DNA of 39,056 nucleotides from Chloroflexota bacterium (GTDB lineage Bacteria > Chloroflexota > Dormibacteria > Dormibacterales > Dormibacteraceae). The stretch's first letter is position 1, and each line of letters begins with the position of its first letter. This document shows, piece after piece, positions 1-8,160 of the stretch. The stretch lies in contig VBEK01000125.1 in the NCBI GenBank assembly GCA_005889135.1, positions 1-39,056 on the forward strand. Reading direction: 5' to 3'. A program made the translations under genes and the position numbers. The notes under the pieces were generated by a model that did no database searches, was not told where the DNA came from, and worked only from the letters and a program-made list of their open reading frames with translations.

Positions 1-143
1 TCGCCAAGGAATCGATGCGCACGGGCAAGTCGATCCGGCAGCTCGCGCGGGCCAGGGGCGTGGGCGAGAAGGAGCTGAACAAGGTTCTCGACCTGGGCAA
101 GATGACGAAGCCAGGCCTCGAAGGTCCTGGCGGAGGCGGTTGA
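1..143 (+). CDS. Class II fumarase/aspartase family protein, C-terminal end (5' truncated)
   Basis: The frame is open from base 3 to a TGA at 141-143 and encodes the last 46 residues of a protein cut by the window edge. The segment reads AKESMRTGKSIRQLARARG, then EKELNKVLD and KMTKPG. This is the small C-terminal domain of the fumarase C/aspartase superfamily, where an 'AKxAxxTGxSVRE...GxLxxExLDxVLDxxxMT' pattern is typical. Fumarase C interconverts fumarate and malate in the citric acid cycle; aspartase deaminates aspartate. The tail alone does not separate the two, though it looks slightly closer to FumC. The active-site signature lies upstream of the window. A glycine-rich end (GPGGGG) follows the conserved part. 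Confidence 0.75.
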   Translation, partial: AKESMRTGKSIRQLARARGVGEKELNKVLDLGKMTKPGLEGPGGGG

Positions 144-172
144 TAACCCCAGATCTCTTGACGGTGGCGTAA

Positions 173-1177
173 TTGAGGCGAGTGGAGCACCCGCTCCTTC
201 GATTTCGCCTCGCCGGGATCCTGCTCGCCATCGTGATCGTCGTCGGCGTCGCGGGCTACATGCTGATCGACGGCTGGAACTTCCTCGACTCCTTCTACAT
301 GGTGATCATGACGATCGCGACGGTCGGCTACGGCGAGGTGCATCCTCAGGGCCCTCTGGGACGGATCTTCACGTCAGGGCTCATCGTGGTCGGCGTGGCG
401 ACGATGCTCTACAGCTTCGGCGTCTTCGCCTCGACTCTGACCGACAATGCACTGGGCGAATACAGGAGGCACCGACGCTTGCAGCACGAGCTCGACCGTC
501 TGCGCGACCACTTCATCATCTGCGGCTACGGCCGGATCGGCACGCAGATCGTCGCCGAGTTCGAGGACCACAAGGTGCCCTACGTCGTCATCGACCAGAC
601 CGAGGAGGCGGTCGAGCGCATTCGCGCCGAGAACCGCCTTCACATCGAGGGCGACGCGTCGAAGGAGGAGATCCTCAAGCAGGCGGGAATCGAGCGCGCG
701 CGAGGGCTCATCTCCGCGGTGGACTCCGACGAGCGCGCGGTCTACATCGTGCTGGCCGCCCGGGCCTTCAACCCCGACCTCTACATCGTCGCCCGGGCGG
801 GCCGGCCCGACTCGATCCGGCGCCTCGAGCTCGCGGGCGCCACGCGAACGATCTCGCCGTATGTCATGGCCGGCCACCGCATGGCGGAGCTTGCGATCCG
901 GCCGGCCATGGTCGAAGTCCTCGACACGCTGCACCACGGCGAGGCGGGAATCGGCGTCGAGGAGCTGGTCGTGACTCCGGACACGAAGATCCTCGGCAAG
1001 ACGCTCGAGGAATCAGGCCTGCTGGCGGGCGATGCGGCCAGGGTGCTGGCGGTGAGAGGGCGGGACGGCTCGGTCACTGTGAACCCCGCGGCGAGCACCA
1101 GGCTCGAGGAGGGTGACCTGGTGATCGCCCTCGGCACCGAGGACCAGCTCTTCGCCAGCGCCTCGAAGCTCCGGTAA
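173..1177 (+). CDS. Two-TM potassium channel with RCK (TrkA-N/TrkA-C) domains
   Basis: 334 residues with the MthK/Kch-like layout. TM1 lies at about 13-32, a pore helix with selectivity filter TVGYGE at residues 50-55, TM2 at about 64-88, a Rossmann-type RCK domain from 114 with the nucleotide-binding GYGRIG at 118-123, and a TrkA-C-like ligand domain from about 255 to the end. Proteins of this kind pass K+ across the membrane and are gated by a ligand bound to the cytoplasmic RCK ring (Ca2+, nucleotide or similar, depending on the member). The filter is intact, so a functional K+ pore is likely. The start is uncertain: TTG 173 gives MRRVEHP, while GTG 182 is a close alternative with GAGGCGA just ahead. 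The gene stands alone between the fumarase-like gene and the metal-exporter operon. Confidence 0.88.
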   Translation: MRRVEHPLLRFRLAGILLAIVIVVGVAGYMLIDGWNFLDSFYMVIMTIATVGYGEVHPQGPLGRIFTSGLIVVGVATMLYSFGVFASTLTDNALGEYRRHRRLQHELDRLRDHFIICGYGRIGTQIVAEFEDHKVPYVVIDQTEEAVERIRAENRLHIEGDASKEEILKQAGIERARGLISAVDSDERAVYIVLAARAFNPDLYIVARAGRPDSIRRLELAGATRTISPYVMAGHRMAELAIRPAMVEVLDTLHHGEAGIGVEELVVTPDTKILGKTLEESGLLAGDAARVLAVRGRDGSVTVNPAASTRLEEGDLVIALGTEDQLFASASKLR

Positions 1178-1253
1178 CAAAGGGAGCGGTCCCTCCCGCA
1201 GGCGCTCCATCAGTCGTTTGGGCGGCGTTCAAACCTGCCCTTAAAGTGATCTC

Positions 1254-2627
1254 GTGAGCGGCCTCGAACGCCGTCCGGTGCTGGTCGCGCTTGTCTCCGT
1301 CGCCATCGGCGTGGTGCTGGTGGTGGCCAAGACCGTGGTCGGGCTGCTGACCGGGAGCCTGGGCATCCTGAGCGAGGCGGGGCACTCGCTCTTCGACCTC
1401 GCCGCAAGCATCTTCACGCTGCTCGCCGTCCGCGCCGCCCGCAAACCCGCGGACCAAGAGCACCCCTACGGCCATGGCCGTGCGGAGAACCTGGCCGCGT
1501 TCGCCGAGGGGCTCCTCCTGCTCGTGATCGCCACCCTGATCGCGTTCGAGGCGATCCGGCGCCTGTACGCGGGCGGCCCCCCCGTCGATCCCACCGGCTA
1601 CGCCTTCGCCTTCCTCGTCGCCACGATCCTGATCGAGACGATCCGAGCCATCGTCATGAGGCGCGTCGGCCGCGCGATCGCAAGCGAAGCGATGCTCGCC
1701 GACTCGACCGACCGCCTGGCCGACGTGCTCGCCAACGCCGGAGTCCTTGTCGGTCTGGCCGGCGTGCGCATGGGCGTGCTCTGGGCCGACGCGGCGGCGG
1801 CGCTGGTGGTCGCGCTGGTCATCCTCCGCGCCGCCGGACTGCTGGCCTGGCGTTCGGGGGACATCCTGATCGACCGCGCGCCCGCCGGGGCGGAGCGCGA
1901 CCTCCGGCAGGCCATCGAGCACGTCGACGGCGTCCGCGAGGTGCGGTCGGTCCGCATCCGCCGGTCCGGCCCCGACCTGATCGGTGACGCGAGCATCGCC
2001 ACCGGCCGCATGCTCTCGGTCGAGGCCGCCAGCGCGCTCGTCAAAGACGTCAAGGAGAAGGCGCTGCAGGTGCTTCCGCGCCTCGACCTCGCCGTCTCGG
2101 TCGAAGGCCAGGAGCAGCAAGGCGACCTGGTCGAGCGCATCCACGCCGCCGCGGCACGCAACGGCGGCGTGCGCGACCTGCACAACGTCACCGTCGAACG
2201 CGAGGCGGACGGATCGCTGCACCTGACGATGCACGCCAAGATGCCCGGCGACGAGACGCTCGCCCGGGCGTCGAAGACCAGTCGCTCGCTGGAGCAGTCG
2301 ATCCGCGCCGAGCTGCCCGAGGTCACGCGCATCGACATCCACCTCGAGCCGATGGATCCCGACGTCGTCCCCGGCGAAGACGTCACGGCTCGCAACGCCC
2401 AGCTCGCGGCGCGGATGCGCAGGGTCGTGGAGTCGCACCCCGAGGTCAAGCGGTGCCTGGACGTCGAGCTCAGCGACCGGCACGGGCGCATCTACGCCCA
2501 TGTCGTCGCCGAGACCTCCGGGGACATCAGCCTCGAGCACGCGCACGAGATCGAGAGCGAGCTCGAAGAGATGATCCGGCGTGAGATCCCCGAGGCCCAC
2601 GAGGTCGTCACCCGCGTAACGGCATGA
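1254..2627 (+). CDS. Cation diffusion facilitator (CDF) metal exporter with an enlarged C-terminal region
   Basis: 457 residues, against about 300 for a usual CDF exporter. The first ~205 residues form the membrane domain. TM2 carries H44-x3-D48 (in SEAGHSLFD) and TM5 carries D153-x3-D157 (in STDRLAD), the two pairs that form the transport site; a PYGHGRAE motif follows TM2, as in the family. CDF proteins exchange cytoplasmic Zn2+, Fe2+, Mn2+ or similar ions for protons. The site composition (H,D / D,D) does not fix the metal. After the membrane domain there appear to be three consecutive alpha/beta segments of ~75 residues (about 213-285, 290-365, 375-457), each resembling the single ZT_dimer domain of normal CDFs. 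Start is GTG 1254; no strong ribosome site is visible. The stop overlaps the next gene by 4 bases (ATGA). Confidence 0.9.
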   Translation: MSGLERRPVLVALVSVAIGVVLVVAKTVVGLLTGSLGILSEAGHSLFDLAASIFTLLAVRAARKPADQEHPYGHGRAENLAAFAEGLLLLVIATLIAFEAIRRLYAGGPPVDPTGYAFAFLVATILIETIRAIVMRRVGRAIASEAMLADSTDRLADVLANAGVLVGLAGVRMGVLWADAAAALVVALVILRAAGLLAWRSGDILIDRAPAGAERDLRQAIEHVDGVREVRSVRIRRSGPDLIGDASIATGRMLSVEAASALVKDVKEKALQVLPRLDLAVSVEGQEQQGDLVERIHAAAARNGGVRDLHNVTVEREADGSLHLTMHAKMPGDETLARASKTSRSLEQSIRAELPEVTRIDIHLEPMDPDVVPGEDVTARNAQLAARMRRVVESHPEVKRCLDVELSDRHGRIYAHVVAETSGDISLEHAHEIESELEEMIRREIPEAHEVVTRVTA

Positions 2628-3502
2628 GAGCCGGGACGGCGGAAGACCTGCCCCGGCTGATGGAGCTGTGGCGGCAGGAGGTCGCCGCGGGGCGCCAGGA
2701 CATGGTGCCCAACGAGCACAACCTGCACCGGATGCTTGCCCGCTTCGACTGGGAGGCGAAGTCCCGGGTCGTCGAGGAGGGCGGGCGAATCGTGGGCTCG
2801 GTGCTCGTCATGAGCCGGCCGTCGCCCGACGGGACCCTCACCAATGTCTACGCCGCGGGCGAGCCACCCGTGTTCCGGAGGCTGGTCGAGTGGGGCGTCG
2901 GACTCTCGCGGGCCGCCGGCGCGTCGGTGGCGCAGGTGTTCGTCGGCAAAGGCCTCGGCGACGGGCTCGAATCGGCCGGGTTGAAGCTGGTGCGTCCGTG
3001 GTGGCGGATGGACCGCGCCATGGACGACCTGCCGGCGATCGCGCCGGTGCCAGGCTACGACCTCGCCGACGCCACCACGGTGCCACCCGGTTCGTGGGAG
3101 GACATGTTCAACCGCACGTTCGCCGACCACTGGCGCTTTGCCCCGCGCGGTGAGGGCGAGATCGTCGGCGACCGCGCGCCGGGGCTGTGCCTCATGGCGA
3201 TCACGCGCGCCAGGCGTTCGCCGGCGGGGATCACGATCGGTGAGGTCGAGAGCTACGACGGCGACCCGAGGCCGCAGCCGGTCGGCCTGATCAGCTCGGT
3301 CGGGACGCTGCCGGAGCACCGCCGGCGCGGACTCGCCACGTGGCTGGTGGCGGAGGTCCTGGCCCGTCTCCGCGACGCCGGCGCGCGCTCCGCCTCGCTC
3401 TACGTCGACGGCATGAGCCCGGTGATGGCGTACGACGTCTACCGCAAGATGGGCTTCCAGGTCGCCAGAGAGGCCGAGGTCTGGGAAGCTACGTGGCCGT
3501 GA
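2624..3502 (+). CDS. GNAT-family N-acetyltransferase, probably with two GNAT folds
   Basis: 292 residues. The C-terminal third has the acetyl-CoA binding signature: a VGLISSVGTLPEHRRRGLA segment with the R/Q-x-x-G-x-A loop, then a YRKMGF element near 280. These are motif A and motif B features of GCN5-related acetyltransferases, which move an acetyl group from acetyl-CoA to an amine. The N-terminal half (AEDLPRLMELWRQ, then RIVGSVLV) looks like a second, degenerate GNAT fold, as in tandem-GNAT proteins. The substrate cannot be read from sequence. Start ATG 2624 overlaps the CDF stop and the stop overlaps the peptidase GTG at 3499, so it sits inside a translationally coupled operon with a metal exporter and a secreted peptidase. 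Confidence 0.85.
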   Translation: MRAGTAEDLPRLMELWRQEVAAGRQDMVPNEHNLHRMLARFDWEAKSRVVEEGGRIVGSVLVMSRPSPDGTLTNVYAAGEPPVFRRLVEWGVGLSRAAGASVAQVFVGKGLGDGLESAGLKLVRPWWRMDRAMDDLPAIAPVPGYDLADATTVPPGSWEDMFNRTFADHWRFAPRGEGEIVGDRAPGLCLMAITRARRSPAGITIGEVESYDGDPRPQPVGLISSVGTLPEHRRRGLATWLVAEVLARLRDAGARSASLYVDGMSPVMAYDVYRKMGFQVAREAEVWEATWP

Positions 3503-5064
3503 AATTCCGGGTTGCGCTCCTGGCCGCCGTCCTGGCCCTTTCGGCGTGCGAGGGCGCGCCGCGTCAGGCCGCGCTCGCCAGCCCCAAGCCCGTCCCCAAG
3601 CCGTCGCCCACCCTCGCCCAGGCCATCGCACACGCCACCGACCTCGGCCTGGCCGGCGCCGGCACCACCGTGAGCCTGAACTTCGCCCTCAAGACGAGCC
3701 TCGAAGACGCGACCAAAGTCCAGGTGGCGGTCGACGCCGTGAGGGCCGCCGGGCTCGAAGCGCAATGGCGGGCGCCCTCGAGCCTGATCACGGCCGACGG
3801 GCCCGCGCCCGCGGCGGCGGCCCTGCTTCACGTCCGCATCGAGTCCTACCGCCAGCAGGACGGATCGACCTTCTACGCGGCGCTCGATCAGCCGCAGCTT
3901 CCCGCGGCGGTGGCTGCCGTCGCCGGCGACGTCAGCGGCCTCGACAGCTACCGCCGCGCCCACCGCTACGCCGTTCAGCCCGGTGGTCTCTCCGCCCCCG
4001 ATGTCCTGACCTTCTACAACCTCAAGCCGCTTCGCGACGCGGGGCTGGACGGCGCCGGCCAGACGATCGTGTTCCCGGAGATCGACGACTTCAACGCCAG
4101 CGACCTCGAGAGCTTCGCGTCCAGGTTCGGGCTGCCGGCGTTCGCGCCGCTCCTTACCGTCAGGCGCGACCCAGCCTGGGGCACGCCGATCAAGCCGGAG
4201 GGCGAGACCGTGCTCGACCTGGAGATCGCGCACGAGATCGCGCCCGGGGCGAAGCTCGCCGTGTACCTGTCCGCCGACGACTTCGGGCACAGCGCCCGCG
4301 CCTTCGACGCCATGGTGACCGAGCACCTCGGCTCGGTCATCTCGGAAAGCCTCGGCTCTTGTGAGGCCGACATGCCCGGCGGCGTGCGCAACACGTACGC
4401 GGCCATCCAGGACCGGGCGGTCGCGCAGCGCATGTCCCACTTCGTCGCGAGCGGCGACTCCGGCGCCTTCACCTGCGGCCAGGACCAGAACCCCGCGGGC
4501 AGCTTTCCATCCACGCTGCCGACGGTGACGGCGGTCGGCGGCACCACCGTCTTCGAGTCGGCGCAAGGCGTGTACTTCAAGGAGTACGCATGGGGCAGCC
4601 CCATCGACCAGAGCGGCGGCGGTGGCGGGGCGAGCGTCTTTTACGCGATTCCCGACTATCAGAAGAAGGAAGCGCAGTTCGCCGGTCACGGAATGCGACA
4701 GGTGCCCGACGTCGCCGCCGACGGCGACCCCCTCACCGGTTTCCACATCTTCTTCGGCGGCCGCGACGGACAGATCGGAGGCACATCTGCGACGACGCCG
4801 CTCTGGGCGGCGACCGTCGCGCTGATCAACCAGGACCTCAAGAAGAAGGGACTGCGCGAGACCGGCTTCGCCAACCCGGCGCTCTACTGGATGGGCGAGA
4901 ACCTGGACAACCTCAATCCCAGGCCGTTCCACGACGTTGTCGCCGGCAACAACCTCGCCTACACCGCCGCGCCGGGGTGGGACTTCGCCACCGGCTGGGG
5001 CAGCATGGACGGCGCCGCCCTCGACGCCGCCTGGGTCCGCTACATCAAGAGCGGAGGCGGCTGA
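3499..5064 (+). CDS. S53 family (sedolisin/kumamolisin-like) serine-carboxyl peptidase, lipoprotein
   Basis: 521 residues from GTG 3499, chosen because it gives a GTGA overlap with the upstream stop and a compact lipoprotein signal (MKFR, hydrophobic core, lipobox LSAC with Cys17). GTG 3493 is the alternative. Residues ~40-200 resemble a pro-kumamolisin activation domain; the catalytic domain follows. Catalytic residues are visible: Glu236 and Asp240 in GETVLD, oxyanion Asp320 in SGDSGAF, and nucleophile Ser430 in GGTSATTP. The C-terminal FHDVVAGNN and GWDFATGWG segments match the family's calcium site. S53 enzymes are secreted endopeptidases, usually acid-active and self-processing. A lipid anchor implies work on the outer face of the membrane. 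The stop TGA overlaps the next ATG (TGATG). Confidence 0.92.
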   Translation: MKFRVALLAAVLALSACEGAPRQAALASPKPVPKPSPTLAQAIAHATDLGLAGAGTTVSLNFALKTSLEDATKVQVAVDAVRAAGLEAQWRAPSSLITADGPAPAAAALLHVRIESYRQQDGSTFYAALDQPQLPAAVAAVAGDVSGLDSYRRAHRYAVQPGGLSAPDVLTFYNLKPLRDAGLDGAGQTIVFPEIDDFNASDLESFASRFGLPAFAPLLTVRRDPAWGTPIKPEGETVLDLEIAHEIAPGAKLAVYLSADDFGHSARAFDAMVTEHLGSVISESLGSCEADMPGGVRNTYAAIQDRAVAQRMSHFVASGDSGAFTCGQDQNPAGSFPSTLPTVTAVGGTTVFESAQGVYFKEYAWGSPIDQSGGGGGASVFYAIPDYQKKEAQFAGHGMRQVPDVAADGDPLTGFHIFFGGRDGQIGGTSATTPLWAATVALINQDLKKKGLRETGFANPALYWMGENLDNLNPRPFHDVVAGNNLAYTAAPGWDFATGWGSMDGAALDAAWVRYIKSGGG

Positions 5065-6197
5065 TGGACGCGCAGGAAGAACGCCCACCGCTGGTCACGT
5101 GCCCTCACTGCGGCTCGGTGGTGCCTTCGGGCGACTTCTGCGGGCACTGCGGAGCGCACCTCACGACGGGGAGCGTGCGGAGGATGAACGCGTACACGGC
5201 CGCGCCGGCGCAGGGCGTAGCCCGCGTCGCGATCATCTCGACCCTGTTCCCTCACCTTCCACAGCGCCGCGGCGGTCCATTTCGCGCCGCCCTCGGCGCT
5301 GGCGCGGCGCTCGTCGCCCTGCTTGCCGGCCTGCACCTGTTCGCACCCGCGACCACGGCTGCGGTGCTCGTGCTGCCCGTCCTTTATCTGATGTACCTCT
5401 ACGAGGTCGAGGTCTACGAGAGCGAGCCCTGGCTCGTGGTCGGGGCGACCCTGGTCGCGGGCGCGTTCCTCGGGCTCGTGTTCACGAACCTCACGGGCGG
5501 CAAACTGTCGCAGCTGGTGCTGACCGGCGATCGCGACACAGCCCTTGTGCTTGCCGGCGTCGTGATCCCGGTCGTCGCGCAGCTGTTGATGCTCGCGGGC
5601 CCGGTCTTTCTCTACCTTCTGCGTGGGCGCTTTCGCGAGCCCCTCGACGGCCTGACCTTCGGCGCGGCCTCGGCGCTGGGCTTTACGCTCGCCAGCTCGT
5701 TGACGCAGCTGTGGCCCCTGTTGGCGGGTCCGCTGGTGGCCGCCGGCTCGCCGGTCGACTGGGCGCTGCGGCTGGCGCGCCTCGGACTCCTCGTTTCGCT
5801 GATCAACGCCTGCACGACGGCTGCAGTGGCCGCGTCGATCTGGCTCCATCGCTACGACCGCCGCCGAACCGGGCGGCCATGGCACGCGACCATCCTGAGC
5901 GCCGTGGTGGTGGCCTTTGGCGTCCAGATCGCGGTAGGAGTCACAGGCTTCTTGGTCGACGACCTGGTGGTGGACGTAGCCATCCTCGCCGTCATGGCCG
6001 TGGTGCTGCTTCTGTATCTGAGGTGGGTCATCCACGACGCACTCCTGGTCGAAGGCGCGGCACACGAGATCGGGCCCGACGGTCCGTGTCCCGAGTGTCA
6101 CCGAGTTGTGCCGACGATGGCTTTCTGCCCTGCCTGCGGCGCGGCCCGGGCCGCGGCGCCGAAGCAGGGCCGGCGGCGCGTCTCGGCGGGCATCTGA
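5064..6197 (+). CDS. Zinc-ribbon, PrsW-like multi-pass membrane protein, catalytic motif apparently lost
   Basis: 377 residues from ATG 5064, one base inside the previous stop. An N-terminal zinc ribbon has two Cys pairs, CPHCG and CGHCG. A membrane domain of roughly 8-9 segments follows, and a second zinc ribbon (CPECH...CPACG) is at the C terminus; the last TM is followed by YLRWVIHDALLVEG. The PLDGLTFGAASALGF stretch after a TM resembles the conserved core of PrsW-type intramembrane proteases (CPBP-related), where EExxK precedes it. The matching place here is Ala172-Gln173-Leu-Leu-Met176, and the later conserved Glu (GFAxxEN) is also absent (GFTLASSL). If the homology holds, the protein is a non-catalytic relative that may bind proteins or lipids in the membrane. 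The PrsW assignment is moderate; the ribbons and TMs are clear. Confidence 0.72.
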   Translation: MDAQEERPPLVTCPHCGSVVPSGDFCGHCGAHLTTGSVRRMNAYTAAPAQGVARVAIISTLFPHLPQRRGGPFRAALGAGAALVALLAGLHLFAPATTAAVLVLPVLYLMYLYEVEVYESEPWLVVGATLVAGAFLGLVFTNLTGGKLSQLVLTGDRDTALVLAGVVIPVVAQLLMLAGPVFLYLLRGRFREPLDGLTFGAASALGFTLASSLTQLWPLLAGPLVAAGSPVDWALRLARLGLLVSLINACTTAAVAASIWLHRYDRRRTGRPWHATILSAVVVAFGVQIAVGVTGFLVDDLVVDVAILAVMAVVLLLYLRWVIHDALLVEGAAHEIGPDGPCPECHRVVPTMAFCPACGAARAAAPKQGRRRVSAGI

Positions 6198-6976
6198 TGG
6201 CCGTCGCGGCGCCGGTCCGCTACTGCGGCCGGTGTGGCGCGCCGCTTGGCCCGGGCGCGGGATTCTGCGGCAGGTGCGGGACTCCGGTGCTCGCGCAAGC
6301 CGTCCCGTCGCCGCCCGTCTACCGCTACGCGCCCGCGCCGCCGGGCTATCCGGCAGCCCGACCGGCGAAGCTCGGGCCAGTCCTGGTCGCGGGCGGCCTG
6401 ATCGCTGTCCTGATCGTCGCCGGGCTCGTCGCGGGAGGGATCGCGGTCTCGCGAATCGCACGGAGCGGCGGCGCCTCCCAATGCACCACCAACTGCCCAC
6501 CCAAGTTCGTCACCCCGCTGCCCGAGCAGGCGTCGTTCACGAGCACCGCGTACAGGTTCCAGGTCAACTACTCGTCGCGGTGGACGGTCCGCGACCAGAA
6601 CGCCGCGGGCATCACTCTCGGCACCAGGCTGGGCACGGTGCAGGTGACGGGCTCGAAGGGAACGTCGCCGGACCAGGCCATCCAGGCGACCATCGCCGCC
6701 CTTCCATCCTCGAAATGGCAGAGCGTGACGCCGGCCGGCACCCTGCGCGGCGCCCATCTGGGCGAGGTGAACGGCGCCGGCGCCGTCTACTCGGCCAACC
6801 TCGTCGGCACCTCGCAGGCCGCCACCAAGGTCCGGATCGCGGTCGTGGCGGCGACGAAGGGCGGGGTGACCGTCGTCGTTTTCGCGTCCGACCCCGCCGA
6901 CTCGAAGCAGCCCAACGGCTTCCCCGAGGGGCAGGAGGTCGACTACCTGTGCACTGAGTTCGTCTGGGGCTCCTAG
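6197..6976 (+). CDS. Zinc-ribbon, single-TM protein with extracytoplasmic domain
   Basis: 259 residues from ATG 6197, one base inside the upstream stop. The N terminus is a cytoplasmic zinc ribbon (CGRCG and CGRCG, residues ~10-28), then a Pro/Tyr/Ala-rich linker, one TM at about 57-80 (LVAGGLIAVLIVAGLVAGG), and an extracytoplasmic part of about 170 residues with a Cys pair just after the TM (QCTTNC). The outer part, with YRFQVNYSSRWTVRD and later GAVYSANL and VTVVVFASDP, is reminiscent of PsbP/Mog1-like beta domains found in many Gram-positive membrane proteins, but I cannot assign it firmly. It shares the zinc-ribbon head of the preceding protein, which suggests the two interact. Its stop abuts the convergent LysE gene. 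Confidence 0.7.
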   Translation: MAVAAPVRYCGRCGAPLGPGAGFCGRCGTPVLAQAVPSPPVYRYAPAPPGYPAARPAKLGPVLVAGGLIAVLIVAGLVAGGIAVSRIARSGGASQCTTNCPPKFVTPLPEQASFTSTAYRFQVNYSSRWTVRDQNAAGITLGTRLGTVQVTGSKGTSPDQAIQATIAALPSSKWQSVTPAGTLRGAHLGEVNGAGAVYSANLVGTSQAATKVRIAVVAATKGGVTVVVFASDPADSKQPNGFPEGQEVDYLCTEFVWGS

Positions 6977-7603
6977 TCAGGCTCGTTCCAGCGCGAGCCG
7001 GGCGCCGAAGCCCAGGAGCACCACGCCGGTGATGCGCTGCATCCACTGGCGCACGCGCGGCCTCGTGATCAGCTCCCTCAGCCGGGTCACGAACAGCCCG
7101 TAGACGTTCATCCAGATCCATCCGATCACGGCGAAGAGGACTCCCAGCTCGAGCAGGCGCGGCAGCACGGCCTGGCCCGGGAGGACGAACTGAGGCAGGA
7201 ACGTGACGAAGAACACGCCCAGCTTGGGGTTGCTGATCGCGGAAAGGAATCCCTGACGAAAGGCCGCGCGTGGAGGCGGCGCCGGCGGTGCGCCCTCGAG
7301 GAGGTCCGCCGGCCGCGACCGCGATTCGAGCAGCGTGCGCACCCCAAGGTAGGCCAGGTAGCACGCCCCGACGATCTTCAAGATGAACAGCACCTGGTCC
7401 GACGCCAACAGCAGCGCCGAGAGCCCGACCGCGGTCGCGGTCACCCACACCGCCAGCGCGAGCGCGATGCCGCTGGTCGTGAGCACCACGCCGCGTCGCC
7501 CGTGCGCGAGCGCGTTCTTCGTCACCACCGCCATGTCCGGACCGGGTGTCACCGCGAGGAGCAGCGAAACGCCCGCGAACGCGAGAAGCGTGGTGTCGAT
7601 CAC
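6977..7603 (-). CDS. LysE/RhtB family amino-acid exporter
   Basis: 208 residues with six hydrophobic segments. The N-terminal TM1 ends in the family signature AVTPGPDMAVVTKNALAHGRR; the following GVVLTTSGIALA and the mid-protein FRQGFLSAISNPKLGVFFVTFLPQFV block are also typical of LysE/RhtB transporters. These inner-membrane proteins export amino acids such as homoserine, threonine or lysine, or related small metabolites; the substrate here is unknown. Start is GTG 7603, and GTGA overlaps the stop of the upstream GNAT gene, so the two are translated together. It ends directly against the convergent zinc-ribbon gene, with no room for a separate terminator. Confidence 0.92.
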   Translation of the reverse strand: MIDTTLLAFAGVSLLLAVTPGPDMAVVTKNALAHGRRGVVLTTSGIALALAVWVTATAVGLSALLLASDQVLFILKIVGACYLAYLGVRTLLESRSRPADLLEGAPPAPPPRAAFRQGFLSAISNPKLGVFFVTFLPQFVLPGQAVLPRLLELGVLFAVIGWIWMNVYGLFVTRLRELITRPRVRQWMQRITGVVLLGFGARLALERA

Positions 7604-8136
7604 GCGAGGTCCGGGAGGTCGAACGCGATCTCGTAGACGCCGCCAACCAGCTTTGCCTGATGGATCCAGCCCATCTTGCGCAGCAGGGCGAGCATCTCCC
7701 GGTTCTCCGGCAGGACGATCAGCTGGAACGTCTTGATCCCGTGCTGGCGCGCCACCCGTGCCAGCTCGGCCAGGAGGACGCTTCCGAGGCCACGGCGCTG
7801 GAACTCGTCGATCACGGCGACGGCCACTTCCGCCATATCGGTGGCGCGTGCGCGGTCGTATCTCGCCACCCCGACGATGCGCTCTTTCGACGCTGGCCTG
7901 TGGGTCGTGGCCACGAGGGCGAACCGGTCGTTGTAGTCCACGACCGCGAGCCGGTGCGCGAGGGCGTCGGACATGCGCTTGATCGGGGAGAAGAAGCGGA
8001 AGTAGACGGTCCGCTCCGACATCGCGGAAACGGCTTCGTGGAGCAGGGGCTCGTCCTCGGGGGTGATCGGGCGCAGGTGGACCTTCGTTCCCTCCCTCAG
8101 CTCGATCACCCGAGACTCGAAACCGGTTGAAACCAT
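7600..8136 (-). CDS. GNAT-family acetyltransferase (Pat-like)
   Basis: 178 residues from ATG 8136. The N-terminal pattern, VHLRPITPEDEPLLHEAVSAMS followed by YFRFFSP, is typical of the GNAT domain found alone or fused to acyl-CoA synthetase-like domains (Pat/KAT-type protein lysine acetyltransferases). The acetyl-CoA loop is DEFQRRGLGSVLL at about 118-130, and motif B includes NREMLALLRKMGW. Family members acetylate metabolic enzymes such as acetyl-CoA synthetase, but many small members have other substrates. No cyclic-nucleotide domain is attached. Only 24 bases separate its start from the divergent GT87-like gene, so the promoters must be compact or lie inside the neighbouring reading frames. 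Confidence 0.85.
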   Translation of the reverse strand: MVSTGFESRVIELREGTKVHLRPITPEDEPLLHEAVSAMSERTVYFRFFSPIKRMSDALAHRLAVVDYNDRFALVATTHRPASKERIVGVARYDRARATDMAEVAVAVIDEFQRRGLGSVLLAELARVARQHGIKTFQLIVLPENREMLALLRKMGWIHQAKLVGGVYEIAFDLPDLA

Positions 8137-8160
8137 CGGCCCAAACGGTAACCTCCGCGC

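Noticed and set aside
1178-1253. Terminator after the K+ channel gene (GGGA-GCGG-TCCC)
   Set aside because: The stem is only 4 bases and no T-run follows.
1074-2600. Long open frame antisense to the CDF exporter (508 codons)
   Set aside because: It mirrors the CDF gene in a GC-rich genome; the product is a low-complexity Arg/Asp/Gly/His sequence without recognisable domains, while the plus strand encodes a clear transporter.
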